Made by a program: the position numbers and the translations under genes. Source: Verrucomicrobiota bacterium (GTDB lineage Bacteria > Verrucomicrobiota > Kiritimatiellia > JAAZAB01). From it: 13,085 bases of DNA. Shown here in pieces: positions 1-5,307 of the stretch (positions are counted from its first letter, which is position 1; the number at the start of each line of letters is the position of its first letter). The notes beneath the pieces are model-generated. The model searched no databases, was not told the origin of the DNA, and worked only from the letters and a program-made list of their open reading frames with translations. Where the stretch lies: NCBI GenBank assembly GCA_018896395.1, contig JAHIMN010000190.1:1-13085 (forward strand), in the 5' to 3' direction.

Positions 1-245
1 CGGTTGACCGTCGTGGCCACGGCCGCCTGTTTCTGGCAGTGCACGATGAACTTGCGGGCGGAAAATTTATCCACGTCCGGCCAGGCATAGGGCGGCTTGG
101 CTTCCGCGCCCCACTGGGTCCGGACAAATTGGCCTAAGTCAATCAGGTAACTGCTGATCGTATGCCCCGAGGCGTTCCGCTCGCCCTCCAGGTAACGCAC
201 GAAATGTCCGATACAAGGGTCGTGCATGATAATCGGTGCACTCAT
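1..245 (-). CDS. Tyrosine recombinase XerC/XerD-like, N-terminal part (runs off left edge)
   Basis: The 81 visible codons start at ATG 243-245 (MSAPIIMHDP...) and stay open to the window edge. The product resembles the N-terminal core-binding (SAM-like, phage-integrase N-terminal) domain of Xer recombinases: a helix with FVRYLEGERNASGHTI, then SSYLIDLGQFVRTQWG, then a segment equivalent to 'DVDKFSARKFIVHCQK'. Xer proteins resolve chromosome dimers at dif and bind DNA through this domain; the catalytic R-H-R-Y domain would lie outside the window. A GGGAG purine tract about 9 nt upstream supports this start, though M7 is also possible. It lies downstream of dprA on the same strand, and dprA-(topA)-xerC order is common in bacteria; here topA is absent and a repeat element fills the gap. 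XerC versus XerD cannot be decided from this part. Confidence 0.82.
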   Translation of the reverse strand, partial: MSAPIIMHDPCIGHFVRYLEGERNASGHTISSYLIDLGQFVRTQWGAEAKPPYAWPDVDKFSARKFIVHCQKQAAVATTVN

Positions 246-283
246 GGTTCTGCTCCCAACACTGGCCTTGTCCGCAACCCAAA

Positions 284-457
284 AAATTCCAAGTTCCAAA
301 ATCCAAATTCCAAGGAATAGTCAAATTCTAATAAAAACAACATAAATCCTGATTTTCTTTCCGTTTTTTTCGCGCCGAAGGCGGATCCGCCCAAGGCTGG
401 ATTTTTGCATTAATTGATTGCATTTCCTTGGAATTTGGAGCTTGGAATATGGAATTT
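284..457. repeat. Inverted-repeat element 1: TTCCAA heptamer arms around a 106 bp core
   Basis: Two 34 bp arms, 284-317 and 424-457, are reverse complements of each other at 30 of 34 positions. Each is built from about five TTCCAA-type heptads. The innermost 13 bp (305-317 and 424-436) are perfect. The core is AT-rich, with a T-run at 363-370, and holds a perfect 12 bp palindrome, GGCGGATCCGCC (380-391). The element fills most of the gap between dprA and the xer gene and ends two bases before the dprA stop codon. Nothing coding is seen in it. Confidence 0.8.
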
Positions 458-458
458 A

Positions 459-1565
459 TCATCTTCGGATCAGCGCCACGCGCCTTCCCGGCAACATGCG
501 CACCACACGCTTCATTTCGAGTCCCAGGATCAGAACGCTGAGGGCGGAGGCCGGCACGCCGGTTGTCCGGGTCAGGGTATCCATATCCAGTTCCTCCTCG
601 GCCAGGGCGCGCACGATTTTTTCCTCGTCCGGGTTGAGCGGCGGAAGGTTTTCGGAGGCGCCGTGGCAAGCCGGCGGAATCAGGAATTCAAATTCCTCGA
701 GGATATCGTCCACGCTCTCAACCAGGCGCGCGCCTTGTTTGATCAACTGGTGACTGCCCTTGGAGGCCGGCGAGTCAATCCGGCCGGGAACGGCAAACAC
801 GCACCGGCCTTGATCAAGCGCCTGGCTGGCGGTAATGAGCGCGCCGCTGGTTGGTCCCGCTTCCACCACGAGGACGCCCATGCAAAGGCCGCTGACGATG
901 CGGTTGCGCATGGGGAACGTGGTTTTATCGGGTTGACGGCCCAGCGGAAATTCGCTCAGCACCGCGCCCTGACGGGCAATGCCCAAGGCCATCTCGGCGT
1001 TTTCCTCGGGATACAGGCAATCCAGCGCGCCGCCGAGCACGGCTAACGTCCGGCCGCCACCTTGCAGGGCGCCGCGATGCGCGGCGGTGTCAATGCCGCG
1101 CGCCAGCCCGCTCACCACGACAAAGCCGGTCTTGGCCAGGTGGAAGGCAAATTTTTCGGCCGTCTCGCGTCCGTACAGGGTGGTGTGCCGGGATCCTACC
1201 ACGGCGATGGCGCGTTTATCGTCCAGCGCCAGCGTTCCCCAGACATAGAGCGCCAGCGGCGGATCATGGATCGTCAACAGCGGCTTGGGATAGGCGGCAT
1301 CCACCGGCGTGATGATTTCATATCCCCGCTTGCGGGCGCGCGCCAGCTCTTCATCCGGTCGGAGGCATCCGCGCTGGCTCACTATCTTTTCGACCAGGGC
1401 CGGGCCGAGGCCTTCAGCCTTGAGCAAATCGCCCTTGTCGGCCTGGAAGATGGCTTGGGGCGAACCGAGTGCGATTACCAGGGCCCGAACGCTGACCGGT
1501 CCGATGTCCTCCATCATATTGAGCGCAATATAGGCTGTGCGGGAATCCACAGGGCAGGCTTTCAT
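459..1565 (-). CDS. dprA: DNA-processing protein DprA
   Basis: A 368-residue protein, full length for the family. DprA binds incoming single-stranded DNA in the cytoplasm and loads RecA during transformation. An N-terminal helix-hairpin-helix/SAM-like part (about 10-65) precedes the Rossmann-like DprA core. Core motifs visible are AIAVVGSRHTT (about 119-129), VVSGLARGIDTAAHRGAL (about 150-167), TLAVLGGALDCLYP, FPMRNRIVSGL (about 217-227), PTSGALITASQAL and SKGSHQLIKQGARL. A C-terminal winged-helix-like segment (about 300-368) follows, as in many longer DprA proteins. The start codon overlaps the stop of the upstream gene by one base (TAATG), and no Shine-Dalgarno sequence is visible, so translational coupling is likely. 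It sits in a minus-strand block behind tlyA, nadK and an unknown gene, with an Xer recombinase downstream. Competence itself is not shown by this window, because dprA is also kept in non-competent species. Confidence 0.97.
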   Translation of the reverse strand: MKACPVDSRTAYIALNMMEDIGPVSVRALVIALGSPQAIFQADKGDLLKAEGLGPALVEKIVSQRGCLRPDEELARARKRGYEIITPVDAAYPKPLLTIHDPPLALYVWGTLALDDKRAIAVVGSRHTTLYGRETAEKFAFHLAKTGFVVVSGLARGIDTAAHRGALQGGGRTLAVLGGALDCLYPEENAEMALGIARQGAVLSEFPLGRQPDKTTFPMRNRIVSGLCMGVLVVEAGPTSGALITASQALDQGRCVFAVPGRIDSPASKGSHQLIKQGARLVESVDDILEEFEFLIPPACHGASENLPPLNPDEEKIVRALAEEELDMDTLTRTTGVPASALSVLILGLEMKRVVRMLPGRRVALIRR

Positions 1566-2203
1566 TACGGCGGGTTGGCCGGTTTGACCGGTGCGGCGGC
1601 GTTCCGGCGCGTGCGGCGTTTGCGGAGGGCGAACAACTCCAGTTGCGGCGCCTTTAATAGATCGTAGTTTTTCAGAATGCGCAGGATCTGCAGGAGGTCC
1701 GACTTCTCGTAGTTTTTGTTGGTGTCCACGCCCGCCAACAGTTCCAACAGCATGGTGCGGAACGAAAGTACCCCATCAATGCCTTTTTGCTTCAGCAGGT
1801 TCAGGGCGTCGTTCCGTAGTTTTTCCGAGACCGGGAGCTGGGGCAGGCAGAGAACTTTGGCAAAATCCGACTTACCTATCCGCCGCGCCGCCGAGCGTAC
1901 CGCGTCCGCGCCGGCGAAGCGCACGATTTCGGGAATGTGTTCCAGCATGGCGGGATAGACGCGTTCCGTGTGCCAGGAGTACACGCCGACGACCGCCCGC
2001 GGAACGGTTTTCAGGTTCTCCGTGGTCCAGAGCATGGCATCCGGCAGGCGCTGTTCGGTGATCAGCGGGTGATCCACGATCAGATCAATTTCCTCGTCCA
2101 TCCGCTTGGGACGGCCGGTGACGAAATACTTGCAGGGCTGAATGACCATGTAACCCTGCTGTTCGAAATATTCCCTGACAATCCATTCGCTGACTGAAGC
2201 CAT
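1565..2203 (-). CDS. Conserved protein of unknown function, possible nuclease-like fold
   Basis: The reading frame is open up to 2269, but the extra codons come from the TTCCAA heptamer repeat (FGIWILEFGI). The ATG at 2203 (MASVSEWIVR) has a strong AAGGAGG at 2210-2216, giving 212 residues. No confident family is recognised. The first 80 residues read as an N-terminal helix (SEWIVREYFEQQGYMV), then strands with DEEIDLIV (about 37-43) and AVVGVYSW (about 70-77). That arrangement is reminiscent of restriction-endonuclease-like folds, but the usual ExK half of the active site is not evident, so catalysis is doubtful. The remainder is helical and ends in a basic tail (ALRKRRTRR). The stop overlaps the dprA start by one base, so the two are probably made together. 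A role linked to DNA handling is only a guess from this coupling. Confidence 0.8.
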   Translation of the reverse strand: MASVSEWIVREYFEQQGYMVIQPCKYFVTGRPKRMDEEIDLIVDHPLITEQRLPDAMLWTTENLKTVPRAVVGVYSWHTERVYPAMLEHIPEIVRFAGADAVRSAARRIGKSDFAKVLCLPQLPVSEKLRNDALNLLKQKGIDGVLSFRTMLLELLAGVDTNKNYEKSDLLQILRILKNYDLLKAPQLELFALRKRRTRRNAAAPVKPANPP

Positions 2204-2209
2204 GGCGCC

Positions 2210-2216
2210 CCTCCTT
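2210..2216 (-). promoter_or_regulatory. Shine-Dalgarno site setting the start of the gene at 2203
   Basis: On the minus strand AAGGAGG lies six bases before the ATG at 2203. It is the clearest ribosome binding site in the left block and argues against the longer reading frame that begins inside the heptamer repeat. Confidence 0.8.
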
Positions 2217-2226
2217 CTGGAAACCG

Positions 2227-2373
2227 AAATTCCAAATTCCAAGATCCAAATTCCAAACAGAATAAGCATTAAGGCATATAAACAATGAAAAAAGTTCCGT
2301 TTGATTATGTTTGGGATTTATTTTGCTTAATTTGAGTTACTGATTGGAATTTGATATTTGGAATTTGGAATTT
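2227..2373. repeat. Inverted-repeat element 2: TTCCAA heptamer arms around an 81 bp core
   Basis: Two 33 bp arms, 2227-2259 and 2341-2373, match as reverse complements at 28 of 33 positions and are made of the same TTCCAA-type heptads as element 1. The core is very AT-rich. Its stretch at 2314-2335 (GGATTTATTTTG, then AATTTGA) resembles the reverse complement of 321-349 in element 1. The two elements are therefore probably members of one dispersed family in opposite orientation. It lies between nadK and the gene at 2203. Confidence 0.8.
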
Positions 2374-2376
2374 ATC

Positions 2377-2405
2377 TGGCCTGAGGCTTGGCGCGCCTCA
2401 GGCCA
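2377..2405 (-). terminator. Strong hairpin at the end of nadK, possible terminator
   Basis: A perfect 11 bp stem (2377-2387 with 2395-2405, TGGCCTGAGGC against its complement) with a 7-base loop. The nadK stop codon lies inside the right arm. No T-tract follows on the minus strand (the next bases are GATAAATTCC), so it may act as an mRNA-stabilising or attenuating structure instead of a full intrinsic terminator. Confidence 0.5.
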
Positions 2406-3261
2406 GCGTTGAGCCCCGCCAGTGCAGTTTCTGGCGCAAAACCGTGAAGTAGCTGTAATCCGGCAGATGCACAAAGTGGGCCTTTTGTTTACTGCGCCGA
2501 ATTTCCACCTGGTCGCCCGGCTTGAGCTTTTCACCTACCTGGCCGTCCACGGAAAGCAACAGGTCGCCCACGCTTTTGGCCACCCGGACGGTAATCCGTT
2601 TTTCATCCGGGATTACCAGCGGGCGCGAGCTGAGCGTGTGTGGACAGATCAGGCTGACAACAAACGCGGCGGCGCCGGGGTGCATGATTGGTCCGCCGGC
2701 CGATAGCGAATGCCCCGTACTGCCGGTGGGCGTGGAGACGATCAGCCCATCGCACATGAAGGACGACACCGCTTCGCCGTCAAGGCGCATATCCAATGTC
2801 ACGATCCGGTAACACGCCCCGCGGTCAATGACGACGTCATTCAGCGCGCGATAGCGGCTGATGATCCGGCCGGCGCGGGTAACTGCGCATTCCGCCAACG
2901 CGCGACCGGCCACGGTATACCGTCCCGTTGCCACGCATTCCAGGGCCCGCCCGGCATCCTGCTGGGCAACGCTTGTTAGAAACCCCAGGCTTCCCAGGTT
3001 AACGCCGAGCACTGGAATGGGCTTACCCCTGAGCAGGCGCATGGCCCTTAGCATGGTGCCGTCCCCGCCGAACACCATCAGAAGTGAAATGGCCCGGATC
3101 AGTTTTTCCGGCGCCAGGCAGCGCACGCCCGGTAGAAAACGGGCAGCTTCCGGCTCGGCCGCCAGCCGCAGGCCAAGTCGCCTGGCTGTTTCCGCAAACC
3201 GGCCCAGCACGTCCGACGCCGAGGGTTTGGAGCCATTGGCAAATATTCCGATGGGTTTCAT
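2398..3261 (-). CDS. nadK: NAD kinase
   Basis: A 287-residue NAD kinase, which phosphorylates NAD to NADP in the cytoplasm. The hallmark GGDGT is at about 65-69 (MVFGGDGTMLRA). It is followed by VNLGSLGFLT (about 92-101), ALNDVVIDRG (ND where most bacterial homologues have NE), the glycine-rich catalytic loop STPTGSTGHSLSAGGPI (about 175-191) and the C-terminal pattern FTVLRQKLHW. Length is typical. The ATG at 3261 overlaps the tlyA stop as ATGA; a TTG start four codons further upstream is possible but less likely. tlyA next to nadK is a recurrent pairing in bacteria, often followed by recN, which is missing here. The two are probably co-transcribed and translationally coupled. Confidence 0.97.
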   Translation of the reverse strand: MKPIGIFANGSKPSASDVLGRFAETARRLGLRLAAEPEAARFLPGVRCLAPEKLIRAISLLMVFGGDGTMLRAMRLLRGKPIPVLGVNLGSLGFLTSVAQQDAGRALECVATGRYTVAGRALAECAVTRAGRIISRYRALNDVVIDRGACYRIVTLDMRLDGEAVSSFMCDGLIVSTPTGSTGHSLSAGGPIMHPGAAAFVVSLICPHTLSSRPLVIPDEKRITVRVAKSVGDLLLSVDGQVGEKLKPGDQVEIRRSKQKAHFVHLPDYSYFTVLRQKLHWRGSTLA

Positions 3262-3998
3262 GGTTTTTCCCAACAGGCTAAAAATTCAATATTGCCGGCG
3301 GGACCCCGGATGGGCGATTCACAGACGCCCCGCCACACTAATCCCAGTTCCGCCTGGCCAAAGGCGCGAATTTTCGACACGACCCGTTCATGCACGGCAA
3401 CGTTGCGCACAACGCCCCCGCGGCAAACCTCCTTGCGCCCGGCTTCGAATTGAGGCTTGATGAGCGTGATGATCCCCGCGCCACGGCACAGAGTAGTATT
3501 AACCGCCGGCAGGACTTTTGTCAACGAGATGAAAGAGACATCCACGGCGGCAAAAGCCGGCGCGGTGTCCAGATCGCCCGGCTTAAGATAGCGGGCATTC
3601 ACCTGCTCCATGATAACCACCCGCGGATCCTGCCGGAGTTTCCAGTGCAGTTGTCCTTTGCCGACGTCCACCGCGAACACTTTGGCGGCCCCGTGCTGAA
3701 GCAGGCAATCGGTGAACCCGCCCGTGGAGGCGCCCACATCCAGGCAGACTTTATCCCGGACATCCAGGGCGAAAACCTCGAAAGCCCGCTCCAGTTTTTC
3801 ACCGCCGCGTCCGACGAACCGCTCCGGCGCGGCGACGGTAAGGACAGCCTCCGCCGGAAATTCCTGGCCCGGTTTAAGCGCCGGCTGGCCATCCGCGCGC
3901 ACCGCGCCGGCCAGGATCAAGCGCTGGGCCTTGGAGCGGCTTTCCGCCAGATTCCGCGTTACCAGCAATTGGTCCAGCCGTTGGCGTGGGTGTTTCAT
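3258..3998 (-). CDS. tlyA: TlyA family rRNA 2'-O-methyltransferase (hemolysin A family)
   Basis: A 246-residue protein starting MKHPRQRLDQLL at ATG 3996-3998, the usual TlyA start. The frame is open further upstream, but the extra 55 codons do not look like the family. An S4 RNA-binding domain covers about residues 5-60 (LDQLLVTRNLAESRSKAQRL). The linker FVGRGGEKLERAF leads into an FtsJ-like SAM-dependent methyltransferase domain with CLDVGASTGGFTDCLLQ (about 83-99), AVDVGKGQL, DVSFISLTKVLP, LIKPQFEAGR and a C-terminal NIEFL. The K-D-K-E catalytic set of FtsJ-type 2'-O-methyltransferases can be placed in GEKL, VDVSF, LIKPQ and NIEF. Family members methylate ribose of 16S and/or 23S rRNA; the older hemolysin label is historical. 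It overlaps nadK by 4 bases and is the first clear gene of the minus-strand block. Confidence 0.94.
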   Translation of the reverse strand: MKHPRQRLDQLLVTRNLAESRSKAQRLILAGAVRADGQPALKPGQEFPAEAVLTVAAPERFVGRGGEKLERAFEVFALDVRDKVCLDVGASTGGFTDCLLQHGAAKVFAVDVGKGQLHWKLRQDPRVVIMEQVNARYLKPGDLDTAPAFAAVDVSFISLTKVLPAVNTTLCRGAGIITLIKPQFEAGRKEVCRGGVVRNVAVHERVVSKIRAFGQAELGLVWRGVCESPIRGPAGNIEFLACWEKP

Positions 3999-4206
3999 GG
4001 CAGCAATGTATTTAACAGAAGACGCTTTCAAAAGTTGCCATCCGTCAGCACATCTGGAATGCGCGTCCATCGGATGTGCTCTCATAAAAAACAAACTCAG
4101 TTTTTCCTTTTGCCGCACCTGAGTCAAGACGCAAAAGACAAACCCACAGCGTATTCCGGCCAACCACCGATTTTCAACGGAGACATAACGTTTTTATTTT
4201 CAAGTG

Positions 4207-4236
4207 TTGACAAACCAATTTGATATTGTCTATGCT
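4207..4236 (+). promoter_or_regulatory. Sigma-70-type promoter for the DUF4019 gene
   Basis: A consensus -35 box TTGACA (4207-4212), an 18-base spacer and TATGCT as -10 box (4231-4236). Transcription would start near 4243, leaving a leader of about 80 bases before the ATG at 4324. Confidence 0.6.
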
Positions 4237-4311
4237 TAAATACAAATGGTGGAGGGCTGATAATAATCGGTGTCTTCACGTTTGTCTCAATAATACTGTT
4301 GGGGCGAAGAA

Positions 4312-4316
4312 AGGAG
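4312..4316 (+). promoter_or_regulatory. Shine-Dalgarno site of the DUF4019 gene
   Basis: AGGAG lies seven bases before the ATG at 4324 and fixes that start. Confidence 0.75.
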
Positions 4317-4323
4317 AAATAAA

Positions 4324-4746
4324 ATGGAGAGTCGAATCGTGTGGTTTGTCGCTGTTGGTCTGATGCTTGGTGCCGTGACCGGCATGGCAGAGCAATCCGA
4401 GAAGGAAAAGGTTGCGGTAGCCGGCGCCGAGCAGTGGCTCGGCATCGTGGACGAAGGAAAATATGGTGAGAGTTGGAAGGAAGCCGCCGAGTACTTCAGG
4501 AATGCGATCAAGCAGGATCAGTGGGAGCAAGCAATGCAAGCAGTCCGGAAGCCCCTCGGTAAGTTGGTTTCAAGAAAGGTGAAAAGCACATCTTACAAGA
4601 CCTCTTTGCCCGGTGCTTCCGATGGTCAATACGTCGTTATCGAATTCAAGACCTCTTTTGAAAACAAGAAATCGGCAATCGAGACGGTGACTCCGATGAT
4701 GGACAAGGACGGGAAATGGCGAGTGTCAGGCTACTACATCAAATGA
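4324..4746 (+). CDS. DUF4019 domain protein, secreted
   Basis: A 140-residue protein with an N-terminal signal peptide (hydrophobic WFVAVGLMLGAVTGMA, likely cleaved before EQSEK), so a periplasmic or surface location is expected. The mature part matches the DUF4019 pattern as I know it: an AEQWLGIVDEGKYGESWKEA opening, YFRNAIKQDQWEQAMQAVRKPLG, SRKVKSTSYKTSLPGASDGQ, YVVIEFKTSFENKKSAIETV and the ending DKDGKWRVSGYYIK. The biochemical function is unknown. It has its own promoter and a good ribosome binding site. Its stop codon lies three bases before a structured spacer that resembles an attC site, and a DUF202 gene follows. The compact size, strong own signals and this spacer suggest it may have been acquired as a mobile cassette. 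Confidence 0.88.
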   Translation: MESRIVWFVAVGLMLGAVTGMAEQSEKEKVAVAGAEQWLGIVDEGKYGESWKEAAEYFRNAIKQDQWEQAMQAVRKPLGKLVSRKVKSTSYKTSLPGASDGQYVVIEFKTSFENKKSAIETVTPMMDKDGKWRVSGYYIK

Positions 4747-4748
4747 CG

Positions 4749-4808
4749 ACCCAATCATCGGGTTCAGGCTATCGCGCTACGCGCTCAGCCTGGCCCGTCA
4801 CGTTCGAC
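4749..4808 (+). repeat. Structured 60 bp spacer resembling a degenerate integron attC site
   Basis: It begins with ACCCAAT (4749-4755) and ends with GTTCGAC (4802-4808), each one base off the attC core patterns RYYYAAC and GTTRRRY. Between them CGGG/CCCG (4759-4762, 4794-4797) and CAGGCT/AGCCTG (4765-4770, 4787-4792) pair with uneven unpaired bases. An inner GCGC-TAC-GCGC hairpin spans 4774-4784. It starts just after the DUF4019 stop and ends 16 bases before the DUF202 start, as attC sites do between cassettes. No integrase gene and no second full site are seen, so the call stays tentative. Confidence 0.35.
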
Positions 4809-4824
4809 AAACGAAAGACATGCT

Positions 4825-5151
4825 ATGAATGATACGCCCTATTCACGATTTGACGGTAATGACCTGATCTTACGGGACGAACTGGCCATTGATCGGACAT
4901 TCTTGGCAAACGAAAGAACCCTCATGGCGTACTTGCGCTCCGGGGTGGCCCTGCTGATCGCAGGTGTGTCGATCATTCATTTCTCGCAGGAAGGTTGGTT
5001 TTGGGTAGTTGGTCTTGCGTGCATTCCAACCGGAATGATCACCGGCGTGATAGGTGCGGCACGATACCGGATAATGAATAAGAAGATTGCATCAGTCCGT
5101 AATCGGCCGACAACAGAAACAAGACGGACAAACGAGAATGCCGGACCATGA
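4825..5151 (+). CDS. DUF202 family small membrane protein
   Basis: A 108-residue inner-membrane protein of the YidH/DUF202 type. The family signature is visible as RTFLANERTLMAYLRSGVAL (about 24-43; compare the usual LANERTFLAWIRT). Two hydrophobic segments follow, LLIAGVSIIHF (about 43-55) and WFWVVGLACIPTGMITGVIG (about 58-77), then a polar, basic tail (RYRIMNKKIASVRNRP) likely in the cytoplasm. Function is unknown. No strong Shine-Dalgarno sequence precedes the ATG; the spacer upstream is the attC-like structure. It may be read from the promoter of the DUF4019 gene. It converges on the large minus-strand gene downstream. Confidence 0.85.
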   Translation: MNDTPYSRFDGNDLILRDELAIDRTFLANERTLMAYLRSGVALLIAGVSIIHFSQEGWFWVVGLACIPTGMITGVIGAARYRIMNKKIASVRNRPTTETRRTNENAGP

Positions 5152-5157
5152 GGTGGC

Positions 5158-5192
5158 GTTTGCGTTTTGCGCTTAACGGGAAAAACGCAAAC
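5158..5192. terminator. Perfect 11 bp hairpin between convergent genes
   Basis: GTTTGCGTTTT (5158-5168) pairs perfectly with AAAACGCAAAC (5182-5192) around a 13-base loop. It lies just after the DUF202 stop, where a terminator is expected, but no T-tract follows on either strand. The loop contains GCTTAAC (5171-5177), which fits RYYYAAC, though no partner core was found downstream. A 12 bp palindrome, TGAGGCGCCTCA, is at 5215-5226. Confidence 0.4.
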
Positions 5193-5307
5193 TCAACTCT
5201 GCCCTTTGGGGTGGTGAGGCGCCTCATAACGCAAGAAGAACGAACGTCGAAATGGTCTATGAACTTTCGCCTGTTGTTCCGATCGCGATGAGGATTTTCT
5301 CCGATTC

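Larger units (their letters stand above)
3999..4323. other. Divergent intergenic region between tlyA and the DUF4019 gene
   Basis: No gene is seen here. On the minus strand it should hold the promoter of the tlyA block, but only weak matches were found: TTGAAA (4026-4031) with TACATT (4005-4010) at a 15-base spacing. On the minus strand ACTCAG...CTGAGT (about 4095-4126, long loop) is followed by a T-rich stretch, which could be a weak attenuator. The plus-strand promoter at 4207-4236 is listed separately. Confidence 0.5.

Noticed and set aside
370..392. GGCGGATCCGCC palindrome with nearby T-run as a dprA terminator
   Set aside because: On the minus strand the T-run becomes an A-run, so it cannot serve as an intrinsic terminator for dprA; it is kept as part of element 1.
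414..1046. Long plus-strand reading frames over dprA, and similar ones opposite nadK, tlyA and the repeat protein
   Set aside because: They are antisense shadows caused by high GC codon use; the minus-strand products are unmistakable family members.
2085..2285. Minus-strand frame with the peptide SVWNLDLGIWNFGF
   Set aside because: It is a translation of the TTCCAA heptamer repeat followed by an out-of-frame part of the real gene at 1565-2203.
4120..4127. TGAGTCAA upstream of tlyA, matching the IS end box
   Set aside because: Only the 8-mer matches; the neighbouring TGACACC part is absent, so it is not an IS scar.
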